Shown: positions 41,588 through 50,373, counted from the first letter of the stretch. The stretch: DNA of 64,000 nucleotides from VFMC01 sp046331225 (GCA_046331225.1 JAXLRF010000012.1:1-64000), one strand, 5' to 3'. Notes: generated by a model from the sequence alone, not told the origin. Numbers and translations: made by a program.

Positions 41588-42769
41588 ATGACGACGATCG
41601 AGCTGCGAGGGGTCACCAAGGTGCACGGCACGGCGCTGGCACCGGTGGTCGCCGTCGCGCCCACCGATCTCACGATCGCCGACGGTGAGTTCTTCGTGCT
41701 GATCGGTCCGTCGGGGTGCGGCAAGACCACGCTGCTGCGCATCATCGCCGGTATCGAGCACCCCACGCGTGGCGACGTGGTGCTCGACGGTCAGGTGGTC
41801 AACGACGTCGGTGCTCGCGGTCGCGACGTCGCGATGATCTTCCAGAGCAGCGCGCTGTACCCCAACCTCACGGTTGCGGAGAACATCGGCTTCTCGTTGC
41901 GGCTGGCGAAGACGAAGCGTCGAGTGATCGCGCAGCGCGTGCACGAGGTCGCGTCGATGGTGTCGGTCGACCACCTGCTCGACCGATTCCCGCGGCAGCT
42001 GAGCGGTGGTGAAGGCCAGCGCGTCGCGATGGCGCGCACGCTCATCCGCAACCCGCACCTGTTCTTGATGGACGAGCCGATGTCACAGCTCGACGCCAAG
42101 CTGCGCACCGAGCTGCGCGCCGAACTGGTGCGCGTGCAACGACAGGTGGGCGTGACCACCGTGTACGTCACGCACGACCAGACCGAGGCGATGTCGATGG
42201 GCCACCGCATCGCGGTGATGCGCCGCGGCGCGGTGGTGCAGTTCGGTACGCCCGAGCAGCTCTACCGCGAGCCTGTCGACCTGTTCGTCGCCCAGTTCCT
42301 CGGCGCGCCGCCGATGAACGCCTGGGTGGCGACGGCCCACGCACGCGACGGCGTGCTCGAACTGCGGTGGGGTGCACATCGGCTCGTGCTCGACGAACCG
42401 GCGGCGGTCCGCCACGGCGGCGCCCACACGCTCGACGGGCGCGAGGTGGTGATCGGGGTGCGGCCCGACGCGTTCGTGGTCGACGAGCAGGGTCCGATCG
42501 TCGTGAGCCCGGGTTTCGCCGAGCAGATCGGCCCGCACCAGTTGGTCCACGCGACCCTGGCCGCCTCGTCCGTGCGCGCGGTCGACGACGGCTACGTGCG
42601 CTCCGACGATCACCTGGCGGCGTTGGTGGTGGCGGCGCCCAGCGGCTACGAGCTCGACCCGTGGCGCGCGCTGCATCTCGACGTCGACCTCGACCGGTTG
42701 ATGCTGTTCGACCCCGCCGACGGGCGCCGGCTCACCAGCGACTCGCTGGCGGTCAGCTCACCTGTGTGA
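41588..42769 (+). CDS. ABC transporter ATP-binding protein, sugar (UgpC/MsmK) type
   Basis: A 393-residue ATPase. Walker A GPSGCGKTT, Q-loop FQSSALYPNL, signature LSGGEGQRVAMARTL (note GEGQ instead of GQQQ), Walker B HLFLMDEPMSQLD and switch His in VTHDQ. The C-terminal 150 residues are the TOBE/MalK-like regulatory domain (VIGVRPDAFVV). No permease or binding-protein genes are nearby, so it probably serves one or more transporters encoded elsewhere, as MsmK does. Its 3' end overlaps the convergent SDR gene by 17 bp. Confidence 0.9.
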   Translation: MTTIELRGVTKVHGTALAPVVAVAPTDLTIADGEFFVLIGPSGCGKTTLLRIIAGIEHPTRGDVVLDGQVVNDVGARGRDVAMIFQSSALYPNLTVAENIGFSLRLAKTKRRVIAQRVHEVASMVSVDHLLDRFPRQLSGGEGQRVAMARTLIRNPHLFLMDEPMSQLDAKLRTELRAELVRVQRQVGVTTVYVTHDQTEAMSMGHRIAVMRRGAVVQFGTPEQLYREPVDLFVAQFLGAPPMNAWVATAHARDGVLELRWGAHRLVLDEPAAVRHGGAHTLDGREVVIGVRPDAFVVDEQGPIVVSPGFAEQIGPHQLVHATLAASSVRAVDDGYVRSDDHLAALVVAAPSGYELDPWRALHLDVDLDRLMLFDPADGRRLTSDSLAVSSPV

Positions 42770-43499
42770 GCCCACCGTCGACGACGAAGATCTCGCCCGT
42801 CACGTAGGTGTTGCGCACCAGTGCGAGCACGGCCTCGGCGCAGTCGTCGGGCGTGGCCGAGCGCTTGATCGGCGCCATGCGCTTGACGCCCTCGTGCTGC
42901 ACCGCCCAGTCGGCGGTCCACGGCGTCTCGACCAGGCCGGGCGCCACGGCGTTGACGCGCACCGGACCGCAGCTCTTCGCGAGCAGCCGCGTCATCTGGT
43001 TGAGCGCGGCCTTCGACATCGAGTACGCGATCGACGACCCGACCGGGCGCACGCCTGCGATCGACGTGATGTTGACCACGTGGCCGCCACCGCGGACGGT
43101 GGACTCGCGCAGCAACGGCATCGCCATCTTGGTGAGCGCCCAGGTGCCGAAGACGTTGACCTCCATGGTCTTGCGGAAGATCTCGTCCGTCAGCGCGTCG
43201 AGGTCGTGGTGCGGTACCAGCGTGGTCCAGCCGGCGTTGTTGACGAGCAGATCGAGGTGACCGAACCGCTCGACCGTGGCATCGAGCAGGCGACGGCACT
43301 GATCGGCGTCGCTGATGTCGGCCTGCACGTACAGCGACTCGCCGGGCAACGCCGCGGCGACCGCCTCGCCCGCGGCGACGCTCGACGCCGAGTTGACCAC
43401 CACGGCCGCGCCCAGCTCGGACAGGCGTTGCGCGGTGCGCTCGCCGATCCCGCTCGACGACCCCGTCACGATCGCCACCGTCCCGCTCAACTCACCCAT
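42753..43499 (-). CDS. Short-chain dehydrogenase/reductase
   Basis: A 248-residue classical SDR. Cofactor motif TGSSSGIGERTAQRL, NNAGWT, catalytic Ser in VNITSIAGV and Tyr-x3-Lys in IAYSMSKAALNQ, then NAVAPGLVETPW. The start of the Rossmann fold with an acidic-poor second strand (VVVNSAS) suggests NADP preference. Substrate unknown. Confidence 0.88.
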   Translation of the reverse strand: MGELSGTVAIVTGSSSGIGERTAQRLSELGAAVVVNSASSVAAGEAVAAALPGESLYVQADISDADQCRRLLDATVERFGHLDLLVNNAGWTTLVPHHDLDALTDEIFRKTMEVNVFGTWALTKMAMPLLRESTVRGGGHVVNITSIAGVRPVGSSIAYSMSKAALNQMTRLLAKSCGPVRVNAVAPGLVETPWTADWAVQHEGVKRMAPIKRSATPDDCAEAVLALVRNTYVTGEIFVVDGGLTQVS

Positions 43500-43564
43500 C
43501 GAACCCGTCTCCTCGTGTCGGCGTACCGCTGCATCTTGGCCGAAACCACCTCCGTGAACAGCAG

Positions 43565-43577
43565 ACGAACAGTTCGT
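43565..43577. promoter_or_regulatory. Short palindrome in a divergent promoter region
   Basis: ACGAAC, A, GTTCGT: a 6-1-6 inverted repeat in the 200-bp gap between the SDR and CBM48 genes. The spacing does not fit a LexA box (which needs four bases between GAAC and GTTC). Regulator unknown. Confidence 0.3.
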
Positions 43578-43701
43578 GTGTCACATCGGAGTGCCCCCGA
43601 TCGAGGGGCGCCGGATGCCACAGTGTGAGTGATGCCGACCACGCGGCGTCCGCCCCGCTCGGTCGGGTCCGACGCCACGACCGACAGGAAAGGAACACCA
43701 C

Positions 43702-43992
43702 GTGCTCAAGATCCAGGCAGCCGGCGACTCGACGGTGAAGGTCACCTTCGCACTTCCGTCCGATGCAGTGGCGGGCAGCGTGTCCGTGCTCGGTGACTTC
43801 AACGGCTGGGACGCCGCGGCGCACCCGCTGAAGAAGCGCAGCAACGGCACGCGCAGCGTGAGCGTCGAGCTCCCGGCCGGCGAGTACCGGTTCAAGTACT
43901 GCACCGCCGACGGCGAGTGGTTCTGCGACCCGCAGGTCGCCGACGTCGTCTACAACGAGTTCAACACCGCCGACTCGCTGCTGCGCGTCTGA
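43702..43992 (+). CDS. Stand-alone CBM48 (isoamylase N-terminal-like) protein
   Basis: A 96-residue protein consisting only of the early-set domain normally at the N-terminus of glycogen-branching and debranching enzymes: VKVTFALPSDAVAGSVSVLG, DFNGWDAAAHPLKKRSNGT, GEYRFKYCTADGEWFCDP. Glycogen-binding aromatic residues (W of FNGW, W of GEWF) are present. AGGAAAGGAA precedes the GTG. It may bind glycogen or stored glucan; the same fold also occurs in AMPK-beta. No glycogen genes are adjacent. Confidence 0.82.
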   Translation: MLKIQAAGDSTVKVTFALPSDAVAGSVSVLGDFNGWDAAAHPLKKRSNGTRSVSVELPAGEYRFKYCTADGEWFCDPQVADVVYNEFNTADSLLRV

Positions 43993-44004
43993 CGCACGTC
44001 CGCC

Positions 44005-44958
44005 TCAGCCGACGCCGAGGCGGTTCATCTCGAGCGCGACGACCGCGCCGACGTCGGCCCCGGTGAGGATCGTCACCGGTCGGCGTCCGGCCCACGGGTC
44101 GTCCCCGTGCTGTGCGGGCCGCGTGCGTGCCCAGGTCTTGCCGCGGCCGACGCCGTGGCCGGTGTCGACCCGCACGGGGTGTTCGACGCTGGTGAAGTGC
44201 TGCGGGGCGACGAGCCAGCTGATCGTCGTGGAGTCGTGCACGTGGATGCCGTCGAGTCCCGACGACTCGAGCGCGAATCGTCGGTAGTACGGCAGGATCG
44301 CGTGCAGGTGACGTGCGCGAGGGTTGTCGACCGCGCCGATCCGGTCGAGCTCCGCGCCGGTCATGACGATCTGCTCGGTGACGTCGAGGCCGGCCATCAC
44401 GATCGGGCACTCGGCGCCGAACACGATGTCGGCCGCCTCGGGGTCGTTGACGACGTTGGCCTCGGCGGCCGGCGTGGCGTTGCCGCCGCAGAACGCGTTG
44501 CCGCCCATCAGCACGATGCCGGCGAGGTTCGCGGCGAGCCGCGGCTCGGCCTGCAGCGCCCGGGCGATGTTGGTGAGCGGGCCGAGCGGCACGAGCGTGA
44601 TCGCACCCGGCTCGGACATCACCCGCTCGACGATCAGCTCGACCGCGCTCTCGTTGACGGCGCGGGTGGTCGGTGGATCGAGCGGCGCGTCGCCCTGACC
44701 GTTCGCGCCGTGCACGAAGTCGGCGGGCCCGCGGAAGCGCATCACGAGCGGCGTGTGGGCGCCCTCGGCCACCGGGATGTCGGTGCGCCCGGCGATCTCG
44801 AGCAGTCGCAGCGCATTGGTGGTGCACACGGGCGTGTGTGCGTTGCCGAACACCGTCGTGAGCGCGATCACCTCGAGCTCGGGTGAGGCGAGGGCGAAGA
44901 AGATCGCCATCGCGTCGTCGATGCCGGGGTCGGTGTCGATGATGATGCGTCGGGCCAT
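44005..44958 (-). CDS. Inosine/uridine-preferring nucleoside hydrolase
   Basis: A 317-residue nucleoside hydrolase. The calcium/active site DTDPGIDDAMAIFFAL opens the protein, followed by VFGNAHTPVCTTNALRLLEI, PLGPLTNIARAL and the later ligands in AGLDVTEQIV. It splits ribonucleosides to base and ribose in nucleotide salvage. It is convergent with the CBM48 gene, 12 bp apart, and transcribed away from the TetR gene. Confidence 0.9.
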   Translation of the reverse strand: MARRIIIDTDPGIDDAMAIFFALASPELEVIALTTVFGNAHTPVCTTNALRLLEIAGRTDIPVAEGAHTPLVMRFRGPADFVHGANGQGDAPLDPPTTRAVNESAVELIVERVMSEPGAITLVPLGPLTNIARALQAEPRLAANLAGIVLMGGNAFCGGNATPAAEANVVNDPEAADIVFGAECPIVMAGLDVTEQIVMTGAELDRIGAVDNPRARHLHAILPYYRRFALESSGLDGIHVHDSTTISWLVAPQHFTSVEHPVRVDTGHGVGRGKTWARTRPAQHGDDPWAGRRPVTILTGADVGAVVALEMNRLGVG

Positions 44959-45029
44959 GCGCGTCCGACAGTACCCGTCGCTCGAACACCGGGTCCGGGC
45001 CCGAGAGGTCCTCGTCCGGTGAGCGCGCC

Positions 45030-45638
45030 TCAGGCGAGACTGGAGCCGCTGCCCGGAGGGGTCTGTCCGAGCCCGCGAAGGACGAAGTCGGCAACCTCGT
45101 CAGCCATGCGGTGGCGCTGTAGTTGCGTCCCCGACAAGTGCTCGCGAAACACGTCGATGCAGGCGAACACCACCGGAACTGCGCTCTCGACGTCGAGCGC
45201 GTTCATCGAGCCCGAGTCCCGACCCTCCTCGAGGATCTCGCGTAGCAGGTCACGCAAGGGTGCGAAGCAGTCGAACAGTCGTCGGTGACCGTCACGACTC
45301 AACTGCTCGGGGACATCGCTGAGCGCCAGCTTGGGTGAGCGGGCCAGCTCGAGCATCCCGCTGACCATCAACCGGCGCAGGCGCGCCGGCGCATCCGGCA
45401 GCTCGGCCACCTCGGCGCGTACCGACGTCGCGAGCAGGCCGATTCGTTCTTCGAGGTTCGCGAGGTACAGCGACTCCTTGGTCGGGAAGTAGCGGTACAC
45501 CGAGCTGCGAGCGAGCTCGCATCGCTTGGCCACGTCGGCGACGCTCACCTCCCCGTACCCGCGTTCCAGCACCAGCACGTCCCAGGCGTCGAGCACCTTG
45601 CGCTTGATTCGGACCACATCGGCCGCCGAGTACGTCAT
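45030..45638 (-). CDS. TetR-family regulator
   Basis: A 202-residue regulator with the DNA-binding domain VSVADVAKRCELARSSVYRY-FPTKESLYL near residues 32-60. The C-terminal ligand domain has no named family. An 8-10-8 inverted repeat lies just upstream of its ATG. It does not overlap its neighbours, so its targets are unknown; the nucleoside hydrolase downstream is on the same strand and could be one. Confidence 0.85.
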   Translation of the reverse strand: MTYSAADVVRIKRKVLDAWDVLVLERGYGEVSVADVAKRCELARSSVYRYFPTKESLYLANLEERIGLLATSVRAEVAELPDAPARLRRLMVSGMLELARSPKLALSDVPEQLSRDGHRRLFDCFAPLRDLLREILEEGRDSGSMNALDVESAVPVVFACIDVFREHLSGTQLQRHRMADEVADFVLRGLGQTPPGSGSSLA

Positions 45639-45639
45639 G

Positions 45640-45665
45640 GCTGCGGCGAATGTATCGGCCGCAGC
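45640..45665. promoter_or_regulatory. Inverted repeat at the TetR start
   Basis: GCTGCGGC and GCCGCAGC flank a 10-base spacer (itself CGA...TCG) directly before the TetR start codon. Autoregulatory operator or leader hairpin. Confidence 0.45.
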
Positions 45666-45746
45666 TGCTTCGGTCCTGAGACGTCGCCTGCTGGAGCGGC
45701 GAGGCCTGGTCGACCGCCGTGTGGGGCTGAACCGGTCAGCCCGCGC

Positions 45747-46430
45747 TCAGTCGCTGTTGCGCCACGTCGACGGGTCGAGGCCGAGCTTCTCGAACCGCTT
45801 GACGATCCAGACCGGCACTTCCATCGGTTCGTCGTTCATCACCGCGCGCACCTGTTCGCCGTCCTCGGCCCAGATGTGGCAGGTGTTGAGGTTCATCATC
45901 AGCGCACGCCGGCGCGACTCCTCGCCGGAGAACGCGTCCTGACCCTGCTCACGCGCCTGACGCACCCGGAACGACCACATCGACTGGATCGCCACCGGCG
46001 CCATCGCCTGCAGCAGCGCCGTGGTGTGCGTGCAGCCACGCGGGCCGCCGAACAGCTCGCGCACCTTGTGGGTGTAGCCGCGGGCGATCGACAGCCCGAC
46101 CAGGTTGTCGTAGTGGTCCTCGATGCGCGGGCAGGCCTCGTGCGGGTGGGTCTCGAGCACGGCCTTGGCGCCGATGATCTCGAGCGAGGGCACGGCGATC
46201 GTCATGTCGACGATCATGTGGTGCACCGTCAGCGGCTCGGGATCGGTGGGTACGTACAGCCCCGGCGGCTTCTGGTCGCGGACGGCGCCACGCAGCAGCA
46301 GCGTCTGGTGGTCCTTGCGGTACGCCCGCACGACGTACGCACGCTCGTGGATCAGCTGGTCGGCCGGGTCGATCCCGTCGGGGTGGGGCGCGATGTCGTC
46401 GAAGACCTCGGCGCGGGGTTCGAATGCCAT
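45747..46430 (-). CDS. DUF2889-family protein
   Basis: A 227-residue protein matching the DUF2889 family: YRKDHQTLLLRGAVRDQKPP, VHHMIVDMTIAVPSLEIIGA, VGLSIARGYTHKVRELFGG and RGCTHTTALLQAMAPVAIQS. The family is widespread and uncharacterised; conserved His and Cys residues (PHEACPRI, RGCTH) look like a metal or catalytic site. It follows sufU by 13 bp on the same strand and is probably in the same operon, though a link to Fe-S assembly is not established. Confidence 0.82.
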   Translation of the reverse strand: MAFEPRAEVFDDIAPHPDGIDPADQLIHERAYVVRAYRKDHQTLLLRGAVRDQKPPGLYVPTDPEPLTVHHMIVDMTIAVPSLEIIGAKAVLETHPHEACPRIEDHYDNLVGLSIARGYTHKVRELFGGPRGCTHTTALLQAMAPVAIQSMWSFRVRQAREQGQDAFSGEESRRRALMMNLNTCHIWAEDGEQVRAVMNDEPMEVPVWIVKRFEKLGLDPSTWRNSD

Positions 46431-46443
46431 ACGGCCGATCTTG

Positions 46444-46890
46444 TCAGGCGTCGGCCTGTGACAACGCCTCGGTCAACGTGTTCCACGACAACACGGCGCA
46501 CTTGATGCGCACCGGGAACTTCACGACGCCCTGCAGCGCCTCGAGGTCGCCGAGCTTCACCTCGGCAGCGGCGTCGGCCTCGTCGAGCTCCTCGATCGAC
46601 ATCATCGACTTGAACTTGTGCACCAGCGCGCGCACCTCGGCGACGGTCTTGCCCTTCACGGCTTGGCTCATCATCGACGCCGAGCTCTGCGAGATGCTGC
46701 AGCCCTGGCCGCCGACCTTGATGTCGGCGACGACACCGTCCTGCACGTCGAGGTACACCTCGATCTCGTCGCCGCACAGCGGGTTGTGGCCGACTGCGTG
46801 CGCTGCGGGCGGGGGCAGCTCGCCGCGGTTGCGGGGGCTGCGGTAGTGGTCGAGGATGATCTCGCGGTAGAGGTCGTCGAGGCCGGGCAT
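46444..46890 (-). CDS. sufU: Fe-S assembly sulfur-transfer protein SufU
   Basis: A 148-residue SufU, the zinc-containing sulfur acceptor that works with SufS in Gram-positive bacteria. The ligand cysteines are in HNPLCGDEIEVYL, GGQGCSISQSSASMM and FPVRIKCAVLSWNTL, with the Asp between. The insertion typical of SufU (versus IscU) is present (HKFKSMMSIEELDEADAAAE). It begins 28 bp after sufS. Confidence 0.93.
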   Translation of the reverse strand: MPGLDDLYREIILDHYRSPRNRGELPPPAAHAVGHNPLCGDEIEVYLDVQDGVVADIKVGGQGCSISQSSASMMSQAVKGKTVAEVRALVHKFKSMMSIEELDEADAAAEVKLGDLEALQGVVKFPVRIKCAVLSWNTLTEALSQADA

Positions 46891-46918
46891 GGCGAACCCT
46901 TTCGTTCAGCTGGCCGGG

Positions 46919-48151
46919 TCAGAACCCGAAGATATCGGTCGCGCTGTCGAGGGCATCGGCCAGCACGTCGACCTCGGACTCGTCGTTGTACAGGTAGAAG
47001 CTCGCGCGGGCCGTGGCGGCGGCGCCGAGCACCCGCATGAGCGGCTTGGCGCAGTGGTGGCCGGCGCGCACGCACACGTTGCGCTGGTCGAGCACCTGGC
47101 TCAGGTCGTGGGGGTGGATCCCGCGGAAGGCGAAGCTGAACGTGGCGCCACGCTGTTCGACGTTGGTGGGGCCGTGGATCGTGATGTCGTCACCGAAGCG
47201 CTCGGTGAGGGTGCGCAGCGCGTACTCGGCGACCTGCATCTCGTGCCGGCGGATCTCGGTCATGCCGATGCCCTCGAGGAACTCGATCGCCGCGCCGAAG
47301 CCGATCGCCTCGACGATCGGGGGCGTGCCGGCCTCGAACTTCGCGGGCAGTTCGGCGGTGGTGAACCCGTCGAGGCGGACGTCGGCGATCATGTTGCCGC
47401 CACCGAGGAACGGGGGCATCGCGTCGAGCAGCGCCTCGCGGCCCCACAGCACGCCGATGCCCGACGGGCCGCACAGCTTGTGGCTGCTGAACGCCAGGAA
47501 GTCGGCGTCCCACGCCTGCACGTCGGTGACGTTGTGCGGCACGTACTGGCAGCCGTCGACGATCGCGATCGCGCCCGCGTCGTGGGCGGCCCGGCACAGC
47601 TCGCGCACCGGGGTGATGGTGCCGAGCACGTTGCTCATCGCGGTGAAGCTGAAGGCCTTGGCGCCGTCGAGCAGGCGTGGCAGATCGGTGAGGTCGAGCT
47701 GGCCGTCAGGGGTGAGCGGCACCCAGCGCAGCTCGATGCCGCGCTCGGCCGCGAGCATGTGCCACGGCACGATGTTGGCGTGGTGCTCCATGTGCGTGAG
47801 CACCACCACGTCGCCATGCTGCAGGTTGGCGCGGCCCCAGCTCGCGGCCACCAGGTTGAGCGCCTCGGTGGCGTTCTTGGTGAAGATCAGCTCGTGCGCC
47901 CTGGGGGCGTTGACGAAGCGCTTGGCCGCGGTGCGGGCGGCCTCGTAGGCGTCGGTGGCCTCGGCCGCGAGCCGATACGCGCTGCGGTTGATGGGCGCGT
48001 AGGTGTGCTCCATGCAGCGCACCATCGCGTCGATGACCGCGCGCGGCTTCTGCGACGTGTTGGCCGAGTCGAGGTAGACCAGCGGTTGACCGTCGATCTG
48101 GCGCGACAGGATCGGGAACTGGGCGCGGATCGTGGCGACGTCGAGCGCCAT
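46919..48151 (-). CDS. sufS: Cysteine desulfurase SufS
   Basis: A 410-residue PLP enzyme (group II) that removes sulfur from cysteine. PLP lysine in SSHKLCGPSGIGVLW, the PLP-ring His in HMEHHANIVPWH, and the catalytic Cys in RAGHHCAKPLM. It starts 2 bp after the stop of the second sufC. Sulfur is handed to SufU, encoded next. Confidence 0.94.
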   Translation of the reverse strand: MALDVATIRAQFPILSRQIDGQPLVYLDSANTSQKPRAVIDAMVRCMEHTYAPINRSAYRLAAEATDAYEAARTAAKRFVNAPRAHELIFTKNATEALNLVAASWGRANLQHGDVVVLTHMEHHANIVPWHMLAAERGIELRWVPLTPDGQLDLTDLPRLLDGAKAFSFTAMSNVLGTITPVRELCRAAHDAGAIAIVDGCQYVPHNVTDVQAWDADFLAFSSHKLCGPSGIGVLWGREALLDAMPPFLGGGNMIADVRLDGFTTAELPAKFEAGTPPIVEAIGFGAAIEFLEGIGMTEIRRHEMQVAEYALRTLTERFGDDITIHGPTNVEQRGATFSFAFRGIHPHDLSQVLDQRNVCVRAGHHCAKPLMRVLGAAATARASFYLYNDESEVDVLADALDSATDIFGF

Positions 48152-48153
48152 CG

Positions 48154-48930
48154 TCAGCCCCGGAAGCTCTCGTAGCCCTCGCGCTCGAGCTGCTCGGCCA
48201 GCTCCATGCCGCCGCTGGCGACGATCCGGCCGCCGACGAGGATGTGGACGTGGTCGGGCTGCAGCTCGTCGAGCAGGCGCTGGTAGTGGGTGATCAGCAC
48301 GACGCCCATGTTGGGGCGTGCCGCGCGGACTTCGCGAATCCCGCGGGCCACGATGCGCAACGCGTCGATGTCGAGGCCCGAGTCGGTTTCGTCGAGGATC
48401 GCGAGCTCGGGCTCGAGGATCGCCATCTGCATGATCTCGTTGCGCTTCTTCTCGCCGCCGCTGAAGCCCTCGTTGAGGTAGCGGTCGACGAACGAGCTGT
48501 CCATCCCGAGGCGCTTCATCCAGTCCATCGTGGCGAGGCGCAGCTCGAGCACCGACAGGTCGATGCCCTTGCGGGCCGACAAGGCCTGGCGCAAGAACTG
48601 GATGACCGACACGCCGGCGATCTCCTGCGGATACTGGAACGCCAGGAACATGCCGGCCTTGGCACGCACGTCGGTGGGCCAGTCGGTGATGTCGTCGCCC
48701 TGCAGGTGGATGCTGCCCGAGGTGACCTCGTACTCGGGTGAGGCGAGCAGCACGCTGGCGAGCGTGCTCTTGCCGCTGCCGTTGGGGCCCATGATCGCGT
48801 GCACCTCACCGGCGCCGACGGTGAGCGACAGGCCCTTCAGGATCTCGGTCGGGGCGCCCTCGACCACCTCGGTCGGGCGGGCGTGCAGATCCTCGACACG
48901 GAACAGGGGGGTCGCGGCGGTGTCGGTCAC
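48154..48930 (-). CDS. sufC: Fe-S assembly ATPase SufC, copy 2
   Basis: A 258-residue SufC of standard form: Walker A GPNGSGKST, Q-loop FQYPQEIAGVS, signature FSGGEKKRNE, Walker B LAILDETDSGLDIDAL, VLITHYQR. It heads the sufC-sufS-sufU unit behind a perfect palindrome. It is closer to canonical SufC than copy 1, which accompanies sufD. GTG start at 48930, before a 14-residue N-terminal extension. Confidence 0.94.
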   Translation of the reverse strand: MTDTAATPLFRVEDLHARPTEVVEGAPTEILKGLSLTVGAGEVHAIMGPNGSGKSTLASVLLASPEYEVTSGSIHLQGDDITDWPTDVRAKAGMFLAFQYPQEIAGVSVIQFLRQALSARKGIDLSVLELRLATMDWMKRLGMDSSFVDRYLNEGFSGGEKKRNEIMQMAILEPELAILDETDSGLDIDALRIVARGIREVRAARPNMGVVLITHYQRLLDELQPDHVHILVGGRIVASGGMELAEQLEREGYESFRG

Positions 48931-48943
48931 GGCGGCCAGTGTA

Positions 48944-48967
48944 TTTCCACTATGGCGATAGTGGAAA
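48944..48967. promoter_or_regulatory. suf operator, perfect palindrome
   Basis: Left arm TTTCCACTAT, spacer GGCG, then the exact reverse complement of the left arm: 10-4-10, fully symmetric. It ends 14 bp before the sufC start. Related sites precede sufB and sufD, so one regulator probably binds all three. Confidence 0.8.
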
Positions 48968-48973
48968 CCCCGG

Positions 48974-50350
48974 TCAGGCCGAAAACGTCGCCATGTCGTC
49001 GAGCAACGGGGTGAGCCTGGCGACGTCGGTGTCGGGGTGCACGATGCACACCCGCATCACGGTCTCGCCGTGGAACTTGGTGGGCACCACCAGCGCCGTG
49101 CCGTCCTTGGCGCGCAACTTGCTCCACGCGTGGTGGTCCTCGACGCTCCAGCCGCGGCGGCGGAACAGCACGATCGAGAGCTGCGGATCGAGCAGCAGGT
49201 CGAACGACGGGTGCGCGTCGACGGCGTCGGCGAACGCCCGTGCGGTCGCGAGCGTGCGGTCCATCGCCGCCGCGTACGCGTCGGTGCCGTACGTGGCGAG
49301 CGAGAACCACAGCGGCAATCCGCGGGCGCGACGCGAGAGGTGATAGGCGTAGTCGCTCGGGTTCCAGTCCGTACGGTCGACCGCATCGAGGTAGTCGCCG
49401 TGTTGGCTGTGCGTGCGCGCAGCGATCGACGGGTCGCGGTACACCAGCGCTGCGCAGTCGTAGGGGGCGAAGAGCCACTTGTGCGGGTCGACGCCGAAGC
49501 TGTCGACGTGCTCGATGCCCGCCAGCCGCCGTCGGCCCTCGGGCGAGCAGAGCGCGGCCAGACCGTAGGCACCGTCGACGTGCAGCCACAGGTCGCGGCG
49601 CGCACACACCTCGGCCACGTCGTCGAGCTGGTCGATCGCCCCGGCGTTGGTGGTGCCGGCCGATGCCGCGACCGCGAACACGTCGAGCTCCGGGCGCGCC
49701 TCGGTCGCGAGGTCGAGCGCTTCGTCGAGCGCGGCCGCCGTCATCCGGTCGCGGTCGTCGCAGCGCACCGGCACCACCTCGACGTCCATCACGCGCGCCG
49801 TGGCCCGCACGCTGGCGTGCACCTCGGTGGTGGCGGCGAACGCCAGGCGGCCGCGGCGGCCGTGACGATCCAGGTGACGCTGCCGCGCGGCGACGAGCGC
49901 ACTCAGGTTGGCCGCCGAGCCACCCGACACGAACGTGCCGCCCGACCCCTCCGGCAGTCCGGCCAGCGAGGCCAGCCACTGGAGCACCTGGTTCTCGGCG
50001 GCGATCGCGCCGGCCCCCGCCTCCCAGTTGCCGCCGAAGATCGACGACGCGCTCACCACGAGGTCGAACATCGTGGCGGCCACCGTGGGCGCGGTCGGGA
50101 CGTAGGCGAGGTTCATCGGGTCGTCCATCGGTCGGCACGACGGGATCATCACCTCGCGGGTGATCCGCATCGCCTCGTGCGCGCCCAGGCCCGTCGGGGT
50201 GATCGTGCGGGCGAAGGTGTCGCGCAGCACGTCGGCCGGCTGGGCGCCCCAGCGTGGGTCCTTCGGCAGCCGGAGCCGCTCGATCGCGTAGCCGATGACC
50301 GAGTGGGCGAACAGGTCGGTCGACTCGTCCCAATCGTGCATCGAGGCCAT
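48974..50350 (-). CDS. PLP-dependent decarboxylase, group II (aromatic/glutamate type)
   Basis: A 458-residue decarboxylase. PLP-binding Lys in DPHKWLFAPYDCAALVYRD, the substrate-side segments GGNWEAGAGAIAAENQVLQW and SGGSAANLSALVAA, and HVDGAYG for the cofactor Asp. It most resembles the aromatic-L-amino-acid and DOPA decarboxylase group; glutamate or aspartate cannot be excluded. Its stop lies 7 bp from the suf operator. Confidence 0.85.
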   Translation of the reverse strand: MASMHDWDESTDLFAHSVIGYAIERLRLPKDPRWGAQPADVLRDTFARTITPTGLGAHEAMRITREVMIPSCRPMDDPMNLAYVPTAPTVAATMFDLVVSASSIFGGNWEAGAGAIAAENQVLQWLASLAGLPEGSGGTFVSGGSAANLSALVAARQRHLDRHGRRGRLAFAATTEVHASVRATARVMDVEVVPVRCDDRDRMTAAALDEALDLATEARPELDVFAVAASAGTTNAGAIDQLDDVAEVCARRDLWLHVDGAYGLAALCSPEGRRRLAGIEHVDSFGVDPHKWLFAPYDCAALVYRDPSIAARTHSQHGDYLDAVDRTDWNPSDYAYHLSRRARGLPLWFSLATYGTDAYAAAMDRTLATARAFADAVDAHPSFDLLLDPQLSIVLFRRRGWSVEDHHAWSKLRAKDGTALVVPTKFHGETVMRVCIVHPDTDVARLTPLLDDMATFSA

Positions 50351-50373
50351 GGCAGCGACCGTACCCCAGCCAC

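Noticed and set aside
43565..43577. LexA/SOS box
   Set aside because: GAAC and GTTC are separated by one base instead of four, so it does not match the actinobacterial SOS box.
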